Below, in pieces: positions 46,342 through 55,469 of a stretch of 64,000 nucleotides of DNA. Each line of letters begins with the position of its first letter. The first letter of the stretch is position 1. Made by a program: the position numbers and the translations under genes. Origin of the DNA: Streptomyces flavofungini (GTDB lineage Bacteria > Actinomycetota > Actinomycetes > Streptomycetales > Streptomycetaceae); the NCBI RefSeq assembly GCF_014650815.1, contig NZ_BMVR01000003.1, positions 186,001 through 250,000 of the forward strand. The letters are read 5' to 3'. A model generated the notes under the pieces. The model was not told the DNA's origin. It was given only the letters and a program-made list of their open reading frames with translations, and did not search any database.

Positions 46342-47712
46342 TCATCCCTGCCCCGGCACCACGAACAGCGCCCAGGTGGCCAGCGGTGCGATCAGCGCCA
46401 TCGACATGCCCCACTTCATCAGGGCGCCGAACACCTGCGGGCGCTGCTCCTCCGGCGCGTTGGCGGTGACCAGTGCGCCGCTCGTGGACAGCGGTGAGGA
46501 GTCGACGACCGACGAGGACACGGCGAGGGCGATGATGAGACCGACCGCGCCGACCTGACCATCCATCAGGAACGGTACGGCGAGCGGGATCAGGGCGCCG
46601 AGGATGCCGGTGGTGGAGGCGAACGCGGACACCACGGCTCCGATGAGGCAGATCAACAGCGCGCCCAGGAGCGGTGAGTCGATCTTCGCGACGCTATCGC
46701 CGAGCCAGGTGATCGTGCCCATGCGCTCCATCACGCCGACGAACGTGACGACACCGCAGACGAGCAGCACCGTCGACCAGGCGCAGCGGTCGACGGCACC
46801 CTTCGCCGCGTCGGCGTCGACGAGGGTGAGGACGACGACCACCGTGAAGGCCATCAGGCCGACGTTGTAGTCGAGGAACAGGGCGCCCGCGACCATGCCC
46901 AGCAGTCCCAGCAGGGTCAGGACGCGCGACCGGTCGAGCCGGGGGGCGACGTCGGTGGTTGCGGGCGCGAAGGCCACCGTGGCGGTGCCGCCGGGTTTCG
47001 GCGCGGTGCCTGCGGGGGCCGCGGGTGCGCCGCCGGTGCCTGGGGGCCCCGCGGTTTCGAGGACGCTCCCGGCCTCCGTACCCGGGGCCCCGTCCGCCGC
47101 CCGCCGCCCGATCAGATGCCGCCCCCCGAACAGGAAGTACGCGACGACGCTGAGCGCGACATTGAACAGGAACGACATCAGGAACAGCAGTCCGGGGTTG
47201 CCCGGCAGGTCGTTGCGCTCCACGACGCCGTTGGTGATGCTGCCGAAGACGCTGGCGGGGGAGAAGCCGCCCGCGCTCGCGCCGTTGATCACCAACAGGC
47301 CCATGAGCAGCGGGCTGATCTTGTAGCGGACGCAGAAGCTCATACCGATGGGGGCGATGACGCCGACCGCCGCGGGCACGACCGCGCCGACGGCCGTGAG
47401 CGACGCGGTGATGAGGAACATGACCCAGGGGATGAGCGCGATGCGCCCCTTGACGGCACGCGTCGCGGCGTGCATGAGCCATTCGATGGTGCCGTTGTTC
47501 TTCGCTATGGCGAAGAGGAAGGTGACGCCCACGAGCACGACGAAGAGGTCACCGGGGAAGCCGCCGAACACATCGTCCGCGTTCTCGCCGGCGACGGACG
47601 AGCCGACGGCGAAGGCGGCGACGAGGGCGAGCGCCCCCATGTGGACGGAGGTGAAGGTGGAGATGGTGAAGATGAGTACCAGTGCGCCGATCGCGATGAG
47701 ATGGTCTGCCAT
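46342..47712 (-). CDS. MatC/SLC13-like carboxylate carrier
   Basis: A 456-residue membrane carrier with about 11-12 helices in two halves. Its N-terminus (LIAIGALVLIFTISTFTSVH, then FGGFPGDLFVVLVGVTFLFA) resembles the MatC N-terminal family of dicarboxylate/malonate carriers, and SSSVVDSSPLSTSGALV near the end is the typical second-half motif. A hydrophilic Gly/Pro/Ala-rich linker (about residues 208-255) joins the halves. It sits next to an IclR regulator and genes for glyoxylate metabolism, so uptake of a C2-C4 carboxylate such as glycolate is plausible. A perfect palindrome lies 190 bp upstream of its start. Confidence 0.82.
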   Translation of the reverse strand: MADHLIAIGALVLIFTISTFTSVHMGALALVAAFAVGSSVAGENADDVFGGFPGDLFVVLVGVTFLFAIAKNNGTIEWLMHAATRAVKGRIALIPWVMFLITASLTAVGAVVPAAVGVIAPIGMSFCVRYKISPLLMGLLVINGASAGGFSPASVFGSITNGVVERNDLPGNPGLLFLMSFLFNVALSVVAYFLFGGRHLIGRRAADGAPGTEAGSVLETAGPPGTGGAPAAPAGTAPKPGGTATVAFAPATTDVAPRLDRSRVLTLLGLLGMVAGALFLDYNVGLMAFTVVVVLTLVDADAAKGAVDRCAWSTVLLVCGVVTFVGVMERMGTITWLGDSVAKIDSPLLGALLICLIGAVVSAFASTTGILGALIPLAVPFLMDGQVGAVGLIIALAVSSSVVDSSPLSTSGALVTANAPEEQRPQVFGALMKWGMSMALIAPLATWALFVVPGQG

Positions 47713-47901
47713 GTGACACGTCCTCGCCTTCGGACGGCGGCCACGTCGCGCGGGCCTGCATCGACGCGCGGGCTGTGACCGGCTGTGGGCATACGGAAGG
47801 GACCCGTGGCGGCGTCCGGGGGCAGAGGGGCACAGAGGGCCGCGCCCCTGCCGTGAGCGGGCAGCCTCAAAGGCCCGGACTGTCCGCAGGGTGGACTTGG
47901 A

Positions 47902-47918
47902 GTTCCGCCATGCGGAAC
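47902..47918. promoter_or_regulatory. Perfect palindrome in the carrier promoter, probable IclR site
   Basis: GTTCCGC-CAT-GCGGAAC has perfect 7-bp arms. It lies in the 298-bp gap between the IclR-type regulator gene and the carrier it presumably controls. IclR-family regulators often bind TTCCGC/GCGGAA-type palindromes. Confidence 0.65.
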
Positions 47919-48010
47919 ACCCGATGCAACGTTGGCGAGTATGTGACGGCGGTCACGGACCGTCAAGGGGTCGCGGACACATCCGAGTGGTGGGGTGATC
48001 GGCGCCGGGA

Positions 48011-48778
48011 TCAGCTCGCGCGCGCGGTATCCGGTGCCTGGTGTCCGAGTGCCGTGCTGATTTTCCCGGCCGCCGCGCGGACGTGTTCGCCCAGCGCGAT
48101 GAGCCGGTCGCGGTCGCAGCGGCTGGTCGGCATGTTGATGCTGACGCTGGCCACGGGCGAGCCGTCGGGGCCGAGGACGGGGGCGGCGACCGCGGACACG
48201 TCGTCGCGCCATTCGCCCTGGTTGATGGCGTAGCCGCGAGTGCGGACCGACTCCAGTTCGGCGCGCAGCGCGGCCGGGTCGTCGATGGTCGTGTCCGTGA
48301 ACCGCGTCAGGTCCTGGGTGAGATAGCGCTCGACGGCCTCGGGGGTGCGGGCCGCCAGGATGGCCTTGCCGTTGGCGGACGCGTGGCCGGAAAGGTGCTG
48401 GCCGAGCGGCAGCACGATCCGCACCGGCTGGGTCGTCTCCAGGCGCTCCACCAGGACGACCCGCTCGCCCTCCGCCACCGCCAGGTGCACGGTCTCGTCC
48501 ACCGCGCGGCGCAGCTCCTCCATCACCGGCACGGCGATGTCCCGCAGATCCAGTTCGCCGGTGGCCTGTCGCCCGATGAGCAGCGCTTTCGTCGTGAGCG
48601 TCCAGCGGGTGGGGGCGGCGCCCGTCTGCTTGATCCAGCCCGCCGTGTGCAGGGTGCCGAGCGCCCGCTGGACGGTGCTCTTCGGCAGCTCCATGGCGCG
48701 GGCCAGGTCTCCCACGCCCACGGGTTGGCGCACCGCCAGCTCCTCCAGCACGCGCAAGGTGTTCAGGACGTTCTGCAC
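48011..48778 (-). CDS. IclR-family transcriptional regulator
   Basis: A 255-residue regulator with an N-terminal winged helix (VLRVLEELAVRQPVGVGDLA, MELPKSTVQRALGTLHTAGW) and a C-terminal effector domain (LPLGQHLSGHASANGKAILA, RTRGYAINQGEWRDDVSAVA, VASVSINMPTSR). Close relatives regulate glyoxylate, allantoin or aromatic-acid use. The GTG start has GGAGGGGG upstream. It diverges from the aminotransferase gene across 97 bp containing two palindromes, and probably controls that operon and the carrier. Confidence 0.9.
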   Translation of the reverse strand: MQNVLNTLRVLEELAVRQPVGVGDLARAMELPKSTVQRALGTLHTAGWIKQTGAAPTRWTLTTKALLIGRQATGELDLRDIAVPVMEELRRAVDETVHLAVAEGERVVLVERLETTQPVRIVLPLGQHLSGHASANGKAILAARTPEAVERYLTQDLTRFTDTTIDDPAALRAELESVRTRGYAINQGEWRDDVSAVAAPVLGPDGSPVASVSINMPTSRCDRDRLIALGEHVRAAAGKISTALGHQAPDTARAS

Positions 48779-48833
48779 CGTTGACCCCCTCCGGATCGAA
48801 CCCTATGCTGCGTCGTGCCGCATCACGATACGC

Positions 48834-48852
48834 TGTGCCATCTCACGGCACA
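48834..48852. promoter_or_regulatory. Palindrome in the IclR/aminotransferase divergent promoter
   Basis: TGTGCC-N7-GGCACA lies 24 bp upstream of the aminotransferase start. A second inverted repeat, TCGTG-N6-CACGA, is at 48813-48828. Both fall between divergent promoters, as expected for an autoregulated IclR protein. The sequence differs from the palindrome at 47902, so the same protein may not bind all three. Confidence 0.5.
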
Positions 48853-48875
48853 AGTGTTGAGGGGAGATCCGCTCA

Positions 48876-50042
48876 ATGACTGTCAGGACCGGCCGCCACT
48901 TCCTCCAGATACCCGGACCCACGAACGTCCCCGACCAGGTACTCCGAGCCATGTCCGCCCCCACTGTCGACCACCGCGGGCCCGAGTTCGCGACCCTTGC
49001 CCGCCGCGTGCTCGACGGCCTGAAGCCGGTGTTCGGCACCGCGGGCCCGGTCGTGGTCTACCCGTCGTCGGGCACCGGCGCCTGGGAGGCCGCCCTGGTC
49101 AACACGCTCAGCCCGGGCGACCGCGTGCTGTTCTTCGAGACCGGGCACTTCGCCACGCTCTGGCGCGACATGGCACAATCCCTCGGTCTCGAGGTGGAGT
49201 TCGTCCCCGGCGACTGGCGTCACGGCGCCTCGCCCGAGGCCGCCGCCCAGCTCCTGGACGCGGACCTGGCCCACCGCTTCAAGGCCGTCTGCGTCGTCCA
49301 CAACGAGACCTCCACCGGCGTCACCAGCCGCGTCCCGGAGATCCGCGCCGCCCTCGACGCCGCCGGACACCCCGCCCTGCTCCTGGTCGACACGGTCTCC
49401 TCGCTGGGCTCCATCGAGTACCGGCACGACGCCTGGGGCGTCGACGTGACCGTCACCGGATCCCAGAAGGGGCTGATGCTGCCGCCCGGCCTCGGCTTCA
49501 ACGCCGTCAGCGACAAGGCCCTCGCGGCCGCCCGCTCGTCCCGACTGCCCAAGTCCTACTGGGACTGGACACCGATCCTCGACGCGAACGAGGCCGGGTT
49601 CTTCCCCTCCACCCCGGCCACCAACCTCCTCTACGGCCTCGACGAGGCGCTGCGCATGCTCGCCGACGAAGGCCTCGAACAGGTCTGGGCCCGGCACGCC
49701 CGGCACGCCGCCGCCACCCGCGCCGCCGTCCGCGGCTGGGGCCTGGACGTGCTGTGCGCCGACGAGCGCGAGCACTCCGGTTCGCTCACCGCCGTGCTCC
49801 TGTCCGAGGGCCAGGACGCCGACGCCGTACGGAAGATCGTCCTGGAGCGGTTCGACATGTCGCTCGGCACCGGACTCGGCCGCCTCGCGGGCAAGGTCTT
49901 CCGCATCGGCCACCTCGGCCACTTCAACGACCTCACCCTCGCCGGGACCCTGGCCGGCGTGCAGATGGGCCTCGAACTCGCCGGCATCCCCGTCGGCCGC
50001 GACGGCGTCACGGCGGCCCTCGACCACCTTCGCGTGAACTGA
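48876..50042 (+). CDS. Class V aminotransferase, serine/alanine-glyoxylate type
   Basis: A 388-residue PLP enzyme of the alanine/serine-glyoxylate aminotransferase group, which makes glycine from glyoxylate. The N-terminus FLQIPGPTNVPDQVLRAMS and PTVDHRGPEF are characteristic, and the PLP-binding Lys198 lies in VTVTGSQKGLMLPPG. FFPSTPATNLLYGLDEALRM and GRLAGKVFRIGHLGHFNDL near the end also fit. The length is normal. It is followed 75 bp later by an FAD/Fe-S oxidase that could supply glyoxylate from glycolate. Confidence 0.9.
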   Translation: MTVRTGRHFLQIPGPTNVPDQVLRAMSAPTVDHRGPEFATLARRVLDGLKPVFGTAGPVVVYPSSGTGAWEAALVNTLSPGDRVLFFETGHFATLWRDMAQSLGLEVEFVPGDWRHGASPEAAAQLLDADLAHRFKAVCVVHNETSTGVTSRVPEIRAALDAAGHPALLLVDTVSSLGSIEYRHDAWGVDVTVTGSQKGLMLPPGLGFNAVSDKALAAARSSRLPKSYWDWTPILDANEAGFFPSTPATNLLYGLDEALRMLADEGLEQVWARHARHAAATRAAVRGWGLDVLCADEREHSGSLTAVLLSEGQDADAVRKIVLERFDMSLGTGLGRLAGKVFRIGHLGHFNDLTLAGTLAGVQMGLELAGIPVGRDGVTAALDHLRVN

Positions 50043-50117
50043 CGCCCCGCCAATCCCCGGTTCTCGTACGCCATCGATGTCTCCCCGTACGCCCCTTCTC
50101 CGCCAGGAGCGTGTCGT

Positions 50118-53057
50118 ATGACCACAAGCACCGAGTCCACGGAGGCCGAGCGGGACGCGCTCGGCGGCGACCTCGCGCGGCGGCTGCGCGCCGACCTCGA
50201 CGGCGAGGTCCGCTTCGACGACTACAGCCGCCACCTCTTCGCCCGCGACGCCAGCATGTACGCCATCACCCCGCTGGGTGTCGTCTTCCCGAAGCACGCC
50301 GAGGACGTGCGGGCGGTCGTCGCCGCCGCGGCCGAGCACGGCGTGTCCGTCGTGCCGCGCGGCGCCGGGACCAGCCTCGCCGGACAGACCACGGGCCCCG
50401 GCATCGTCCTCGACCTGTCCCGCCACATGCGCCGCATCATCGCCCTGGAACCGGACGGCCGCACCGCCCTGGTCGAAACGGGCGTCGTCCAGGACCAGTT
50501 GAACCGCGCCGCCGCCCCGCACGGCCTGATGTTCGGCCCCGACACCTCCACCAGCAACCGCGCCACCATCGGCGGCATGATCGGCAACAACTCGGCCGGC
50601 AGCGGCTCGCTGCGCTACGGCATGACCATCGACCACGTCCGCGCCCTCGACGTGGTGCTCGCCGACGCCACCACCGCCCATCTCGCGCCCCTCACCGCGC
50701 GCGAGCACGCCGACCGGGCCCGTGGCACCGGCCTCGACGGCCGCATCCACCGCGAACTGCCCGCGCTGGTGGCCGCGCACACCGACGCCATCGCCGCCGG
50801 ATTCCCGCAGCACTGGCGGCGGGCGGGCGGTTACCGCCTGGACCGGCTCGCCCGCGAGGACGCCCCGTTCGACCTGGCGAAGTTCGTCGTCGGCTCCGAG
50901 GGCACGCTCGCCATCAGCACCCGCGCCCTGGTCGACCTGGTGCCCAAACCGCAGCACACCGTGTTCGCCGTCGGCCACTTCACCTCCGTCGCCGGGGCCA
51001 TCGAGGCCACCCAGGACGCCCTCGCCTGCGGACCGGCGGCCGTCGAGCTGATGGACCGCACGATCCTCGACCTGTCCCGCCAGAAGATCGAGTACGCCTC
51101 GCTGTCCACCGTCCTCGAAGGCGACCCCGACGCCCTCCTGTTCGTGTCGTTCACCGGCGACGACGAACGCGAACTCACCGCGAGCGTCCAGCGGTTGACG
51201 AAGCTGTGGCAGAAGCACGGCCACGGCTATCACACCCTCGCGGCGGTCACCCCCGCCGACCAGACCGCCCTCCTCAAGGTCCGCAAGTCCAGCCTCGGCC
51301 TGCTCATGGCGGCGAGCGAGGGCACCCGCAGGCCGCTGGCGTTCATCGAGGACACGGCCGTCGACCCGGTCCATCTGTCCGCGTACACCGCCCGGTTGAA
51401 GAAGGTCCTCGACCGCCACGGCCTCTCCGCGGGCTTCTACGGGCACTGCTCGGTGGGCTGTCTGCACATCCGCCCGTTCCTCGACGTGACCGACCCCGCG
51501 CAGCGTCAGACCATGCGCGAGGTCGCCGAGGAGATCAAGGACCTGGTCACCGAGTACGGCGGCGTCAACTCCAGCGAGCACGGCGACGGCCTGGCGCGCA
51601 GCGAGTTCAACCGGGAGCTCTTCGGCGACGAGCTGTACGAGGCGATGCGGCGCGTCAAGGGCCTCTTCGACCCGGACAACCGGCTGAACCCCGGCAAGAT
51701 CGTCGACGCGCCCGCGATGACCGACCACCTGCGCGACGCCGCGCTGCCGCCCGCGCCGGGCCTGCGCACCCGGCTCGACTTCGAGGTCGCGGGCGGCATG
51801 CGGGCCGCCGCCGACCGCTGCATGAACATCGGCCTGTGCCGCAAGAGCGACGTCGGCACGATGTGCCCCTCTTACATGGCGACCCGCAACGAGGAGGACT
51901 CCACCCGCGGCCGCGCGGGCGCCCTCGTCAAGGCCCTGTCCGCACCCGACCCGCACAAGGCGCTCGGCGACAAGCGGCTGCACGAGGTCCTCGACCTGTG
52001 CCTGATGTGCAAGGCCTGCAAGAGCGAGTGCCCCCTTGGCGTCGACATGGCGTCCCTGAAGGCGGAGGCCCTCTCCCACCACCACGACGAGCACGGGATT
52101 CCGCTGCGCTCCCGGATCTTCGGCGCCATCCGCCTGCTCAACCGCCTCGGCTCGGCCACCGCACCCCTGTCCAACCTGCCCGGCCGCATCCCCCTGCTGC
52201 GCCGCCTGCTCCACCGCACGGTCGGCATCACCCCGCACCGGCCGATGCCGCGCTACGCCCGCCGCAACCTGGTGCGCTGGTTCGGCCGCCGCCCGGCCGC
52301 CGCCGTCGCGGCCCCCCGGGGCACGGTCGTCATGCTCGCCGACTCCTTCACCACGTACACCGAACCGGAGATCGGCCAGGCCGCCGTGGAACTCCTCGAA
52401 CGCTCGGGCTGGGCCGTGCAGTTGGAGAGCGGCGGCTGCTGCGGACGCGCCGCGCTGTCCAAGGGGCTCCTCGACGAGGCGAGCGACAAGGCCTTCCAAC
52501 TGGTCCACCGCATCACGGAGACCTCGCCCCCCGACGCCCCCATCACCGGCTGTGAGCCGTCCTGCCTGATGACGTTGCGCGACGAGCACAAGGCCCTGCT
52601 GCCGCTCGACTCGGCCCGCGAAGCCGTCACCGGCCGGGTTCGCCAATTGGAGGAACTCCTCACCGAAGCCATCGACGAGGGCGCCCTCACCCTGCGCACC
52701 GACTCCTGGCTCAGCGGCCGCACCCTGCTCTACCACGGCCACTGCCACCAGAAGGCCGAGGTCGGCACCGCCGCGACCGTCGCCCTGCTGCGCCGCATCC
52801 CCGGCGTCGAGGTCACCGAGATCGACGCGGGCTGCTGCGGCATGGCGGGCTCCTTCGGCTTCGAGTCCGAGCACTACGACGTCTCGATGACCGTGGGGGA
52901 GGACCGGCTGTTCCCCGCGGTGCGGGCCGCGTCCGAGGACACCGTGGTGGTCGCCACCGGGGCGTCGTGCCGTCAGCAGATCTTCCACGGCACGGAACGC
53001 AACGCGTGGCATCCGGTGCAGTTGGTGCGGGAGGCGCTGACGGAGGCCTCTCGGTGA
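50118..53057 (+). CDS. FAD-binding and Fe-S oxidoreductase (glycolate/D-lactate dehydrogenase, GlcD-GlcF-type fusion)
   Basis: A 979-residue fusion. Residues 40-545 form a VAO-type FAD domain (VSVVPRGAGTSLAGQTTGPG; TIGGMIGNNSAGSGSLRYG; SSEHGDGLARSEF). Residues 565-680 carry two 4Fe-4S clusters (CMNIGLCRKSDVGTMCP and CLMCKACKSECPLG). Residues 740-979 hold two CCG domains (ESGGCCGRAALSKG and DAGCCGMAGSFGFE). This is the architecture of membrane-associated 2-hydroxyacid dehydrogenases passing electrons to quinone. Glycolate is favoured by the neighbouring glyoxylate aminotransferase, but D-lactate or D-2-hydroxyglutarate are possible. It is the last gene of the operon, before a strong hairpin. 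Confidence 0.9.
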   Translation: MTTSTESTEAERDALGGDLARRLRADLDGEVRFDDYSRHLFARDASMYAITPLGVVFPKHAEDVRAVVAAAAEHGVSVVPRGAGTSLAGQTTGPGIVLDLSRHMRRIIALEPDGRTALVETGVVQDQLNRAAAPHGLMFGPDTSTSNRATIGGMIGNNSAGSGSLRYGMTIDHVRALDVVLADATTAHLAPLTAREHADRARGTGLDGRIHRELPALVAAHTDAIAAGFPQHWRRAGGYRLDRLAREDAPFDLAKFVVGSEGTLAISTRALVDLVPKPQHTVFAVGHFTSVAGAIEATQDALACGPAAVELMDRTILDLSRQKIEYASLSTVLEGDPDALLFVSFTGDDERELTASVQRLTKLWQKHGHGYHTLAAVTPADQTALLKVRKSSLGLLMAASEGTRRPLAFIEDTAVDPVHLSAYTARLKKVLDRHGLSAGFYGHCSVGCLHIRPFLDVTDPAQRQTMREVAEEIKDLVTEYGGVNSSEHGDGLARSEFNRELFGDELYEAMRRVKGLFDPDNRLNPGKIVDAPAMTDHLRDAALPPAPGLRTRLDFEVAGGMRAAADRCMNIGLCRKSDVGTMCPSYMATRNEEDSTRGRAGALVKALSAPDPHKALGDKRLHEVLDLCLMCKACKSECPLGVDMASLKAEALSHHHDEHGIPLRSRIFGAIRLLNRLGSATAPLSNLPGRIPLLRRLLHRTVGITPHRPMPRYARRNLVRWFGRRPAAAVAAPRGTVVMLADSFTTYTEPEIGQAAVELLERSGWAVQLESGGCCGRAALSKGLLDEASDKAFQLVHRITETSPPDAPITGCEPSCLMTLRDEHKALLPLDSAREAVTGRVRQLEELLTEAIDEGALTLRTDSWLSGRTLLYHGHCHQKAEVGTAATVALLRRIPGVEVTEIDAGCCGMAGSFGFESEHYDVSMTVGEDRLFPAVRAASEDTVVVATGASCRQQIFHGTERNAWHPVQLVREALTEASR

Positions 53058-53085
53058 GATGCGCCGACCGGGGGGGGTGGGGCGT

Positions 53086-53112
53086 GGGGCGCGCCGGGTG
53101 CGGGCGCGCCCC
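53086..53112. terminator. Hairpin between convergent oxidase and MarR genes
   Basis: A perfect 10-bp stem (GGGGCGCGCC with its complement) and a 7-nt loop lie between stop codons at 53057 and 53116, so it can serve both directions. Confidence 0.75.
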
Positions 53113-53115
53113 GCC

Positions 53116-53760
53116 TCACTGCTGCCCGACGTGGCCGATCCAGTCGTCGCCGAGGCGCCGCTGCACGTCCGTGAGCAGGTTCTCCAGCAGGTCCGTGAGC
53201 TGGGCCTGCTGGTCCGGCGTGAGCCCCGCGACCAGCTCGTCGTCGCGGTGCAGGACCTGGTCCACGGTCGCCTCGACCAGGTCGTGCCCGGCCGGGGTCA
53301 GGGTGACGAGGACCGTGCGGGTACGGCCGCGGGCGGGCCCCCGCGTCACCAGGCCCTCCTGCTCCGCGCGAGCGACCCGCTGCGACACGGCCCCCGCCGT
53401 GACCAGCGAACGCTGCCCCAGCTCACGGGTGCTGAGGGTGTACGGGGGCCCGCTGCGGCGCAGCACGCTGAGCAGGTCCAGGGTCGCGGCGTCCACCCCC
53501 GCCCTGGCCAGGACCCGGCGCCGGTCGTCGCCGAACATCTTGGCCAACTGCCAGATGGGCGTGAGGATCCGGATGGACGAGACCGGCGTGCCCGGGCGCT
53601 CGCGTTCCCAGGCGGCGGCGATCTCCTGAGCGGTGTGCGCGGCCTTCGCGGCGGGCGGGGCGGGGGCTCCTTCGGCCCCGCCGCCGCTCTGGCCGACGCC
53701 CCCACGGTCGGCGCCGTCATCCCCGTCGGAGCCGCGCCCCGCTTGCGTATCCCTTGCCAC
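53116..53760 (-). CDS. MarR-family transcriptional regulator
   Basis: A 214-residue regulator with a ~40-residue disordered Gly/Asp-rich N-terminus. A MarR winged helix follows (VDAATLDLLSVLRRSGPPYT, LSTRELGQRSLVTAGAVSQR, and the wing GPARGRTRTVLVTLTPAG), with dimerisation helices at both ends. The start is a GTG. It diverges from the short-chain dehydrogenase gene, and an 18-bp imperfect palindrome in the 70-bp gap is a likely shared operator. Confidence 0.9.
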   Translation of the reverse strand: MARDTQAGRGSDGDDGADRGGVGQSGGGAEGAPAPPAAKAAHTAQEIAAAWERERPGTPVSSIRILTPIWQLAKMFGDDRRRVLARAGVDAATLDLLSVLRRSGPPYTLSTRELGQRSLVTAGAVSQRVARAEQEGLVTRGPARGRTRTVLVTLTPAGHDLVEATVDQVLHRDDELVAGLTPDQQAQLTDLLENLLTDVQRRLGDDWIGHVGQQ

Positions 53761-53785
53761 CGTCGCGCTCCCCAGTGTTATGTTG

Positions 53786-53803
53786 AGGCCTATATTTAGA
53801 CCT
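53786..53803. promoter_or_regulatory. Operator-like palindrome between MarR and SDR genes
   Basis: AGGCCTATATTTAGACCT is symmetrical at 14 of 18 positions and AT-rich at the centre, in a gap otherwise GC-rich. It overlaps a likely -10 element, the position expected for repression of both divergent promoters by the MarR protein. Confidence 0.6.
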
Positions 53804-53830
53804 ATACGAAAACGATTCGGAGCTCAGCAT

Positions 53831-54550
53831 ATGGCACGCACCATCCTGGTCACCGGCGGCGGCACAGGCATCGGCCGCGCGATCGCGCTGCACTTCGCGG
53901 AGGCGGGCGACAGCGTCATCGCCACGGGCCGCCGCCCCGGCCCGCTCGCGGAACTGGCGGCCGGGGCGGGAGTCCGTACGGCGGTCTGCGACCACACCGA
54001 CCCCGCCGCGCTCACCCGGCTCCTCGCCGACCTGCCCGAGCGGATCGACGTCCTGGTGAACAACGCGGGCGGGAACATCGCCTTCGACGCCGACGGCAGG
54101 ACGGACCTGGCCTCGTACGCCCGGGACTTCCGCGCGAACCTCGACGCCAACCTGGTCAGCGCCGCGCTCACCACGAAGGCCCTGGAGGACCGGCTCGGGG
54201 ACGGCGGCGCCGTCGTGCACATCGGCTCGATCGCCGCCGAGCAGGGCGCCGGTTCCTACGGCGCGGCCAAGGCGGGCCTGGCCACCTGGAACATCGACCT
54301 GGCGCAGCAGCTCGGCCGCCGCGGCGTCACGGCCAACGTCGTGTCGCCCGGCTACATCGCCGACACCGAGTTCTTCCGCGACAAGCTCACGGGCGAGCGG
54401 CGCGAGCAGTTGGTGGCGGCCACCGCGACCGGCCGCGCCGGGGCGCCCGCCGACATCGCGGGCACCGTCGCCTTCCTCGCGTCCCCCGCCGCGCGCCACA
54501 TCACCGGCCAGGTGCTGCACGTCAACGGCGGGGCCCGCGCCACGCGTTGA
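53831..54550 (+). CDS. Short-chain dehydrogenase/reductase
   Basis: A 239-residue classical SDR. The NAD(P)-binding motif is VTGGGTGIGRAIA (residues 7-19), with ATGRRP after it suggesting NADPH. NNAGG is the structural motif, and the catalytic Ser (HIGSIAAEQG) and Tyr-x-x-x-Lys (SYGAAKAG) are intact. LHVNGGARATR closes the protein in the usual way. The substrate is unknown. It is probably repressed by the divergent MarR protein. Confidence 0.9.
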   Translation: MARTILVTGGGTGIGRAIALHFAEAGDSVIATGRRPGPLAELAAGAGVRTAVCDHTDPAALTRLLADLPERIDVLVNNAGGNIAFDADGRTDLASYARDFRANLDANLVSAALTTKALEDRLGDGGAVVHIGSIAAEQGAGSYGAAKAGLATWNIDLAQQLGRRGVTANVVSPGYIADTEFFRDKLTGERREQLVAATATGRAGAPADIAGTVAFLASPAARHITGQVLHVNGGARATR

Positions 54551-54579
54551 CAGGTGCCGCTGCCACGGGCGCGGGAGCG

Positions 54580-55260
54580 CTAGCAGCCGTCGCGCCCGGG
54601 GGCGTCCGGCAGCAGTTCCCGCAGCAGTTCCTCGAACTCGTCGGCCGTGGGCGGCCTGTCGTCGAGCAGGCCCTGCAGGAGCAGCCCGTCGTAGGCGCGC
54701 GCGAACAGCTTGACGCGCAGCGGGTCGTCCGTGAACACGCGGGCGAACGCGGACAGGGCCTGCTGCCACCGGCGCGTCGCCGCCCGCTGCTCCGGGCGGC
54801 GCACGGCCAGCAGGCACAGCTCGAACTCGGCGAGGAGATGCCCGGGCGGAGTCAGCAGCTCCGCCATCAGGACCGCAAGCGACCTCCGCTTGTCGGCCCC
54901 CTCGTCCGGGGCCTCGACCAGGGCCTCGATGCGTGCCGAGTCCTCCTCCATGCACTGGGTGAGGACCGCCGTCAGCAGCGCGTCGATGCTGCTGAAGTAG
55001 TACGTCGTCGCGGTCGTCGGCAGGCCCGCCTCACGGGCCACCGTGCGATGCGTGACACCCGCCGCACCGTCGCGCGCGATGACGCGCACGGTCGCCTCGA
55101 TCAGCGCCCGGCGACGGCGCTCGCCCTTGACCCGGCGGCCGTCCGTGACAGCCGCCCCTTGTGCCCGTCTGAGGTCCGGCGCGGCCTTCCGCCCGGCCCC
55201 CGCCGTACCGCCCGGCCCGGCCTTCGTTCCCGCACTGGTGTCGGTGCCCGTCTCGTTCAG
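54580..55260 (-). CDS. TetR-family transcriptional regulator, apparent CTG start
   Basis: A 226-residue regulator if started at the CTG at 55260; residues 58-226 are certain. The DNA-binding domain runs RRRRALIEATVRVIARDGAA then VTHRTVAREAGLPTTATTYY. The first in-frame GTG, at 55089, falls inside helix 1 and would remove half of it. No in-frame ATG, GTG or TTG lies further upstream. The CTG is preceded 5 bp away by GGAGAG and restores helix 1 plus a ~50-residue Gly/Ala/Arg-rich tail. The gene converges with the SDR gene; the amidase gene begins 209 bp away in the other direction. Confidence 0.75.
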   Translation of the reverse strand: MNETGTDTSAGTKAGPGGTAGAGRKAAPDLRRAQGAAVTDGRRVKGERRRRALIEATVRVIARDGAAGVTHRTVAREAGLPTTATTYYFSSIDALLTAVLTQCMEEDSARIEALVEAPDEGADKRRSLAVLMAELLTPPGHLLAEFELCLLAVRRPEQRAATRRWQQALSAFARVFTDDPLRVKLFARAYDGLLLQGLLDDRPPTADEFEELLRELLPDAPGRDGC

Positions 55261-55469
55261 GGTGGCTCTCCACTGCTCACAGATGTCGCTCGCGCATGAC
55301 CGTTTCCGCCGACGTTACCCCTAGGCCACCGAGCCGCGCCCGCCGCCTCTCACCGTGCCGCACCGGTCGGCTTCACCGTGCCGTGACCCGGGTCCGGCAC
55401 CGTTGCCGCTCGCGGCATCGGCGATCTACGCTCCGGTGCATTCTTGACGCCAAGTCAGTGGGGTGCGCG

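Noticed and set aside
48873-53012. Very long minus-strand open frame opposite the aminotransferase and oxidase genes
   Set aside because: Gly/Val/Arg-rich composition and no motif; it is the usual antisense shadow of high-GC coding DNA.
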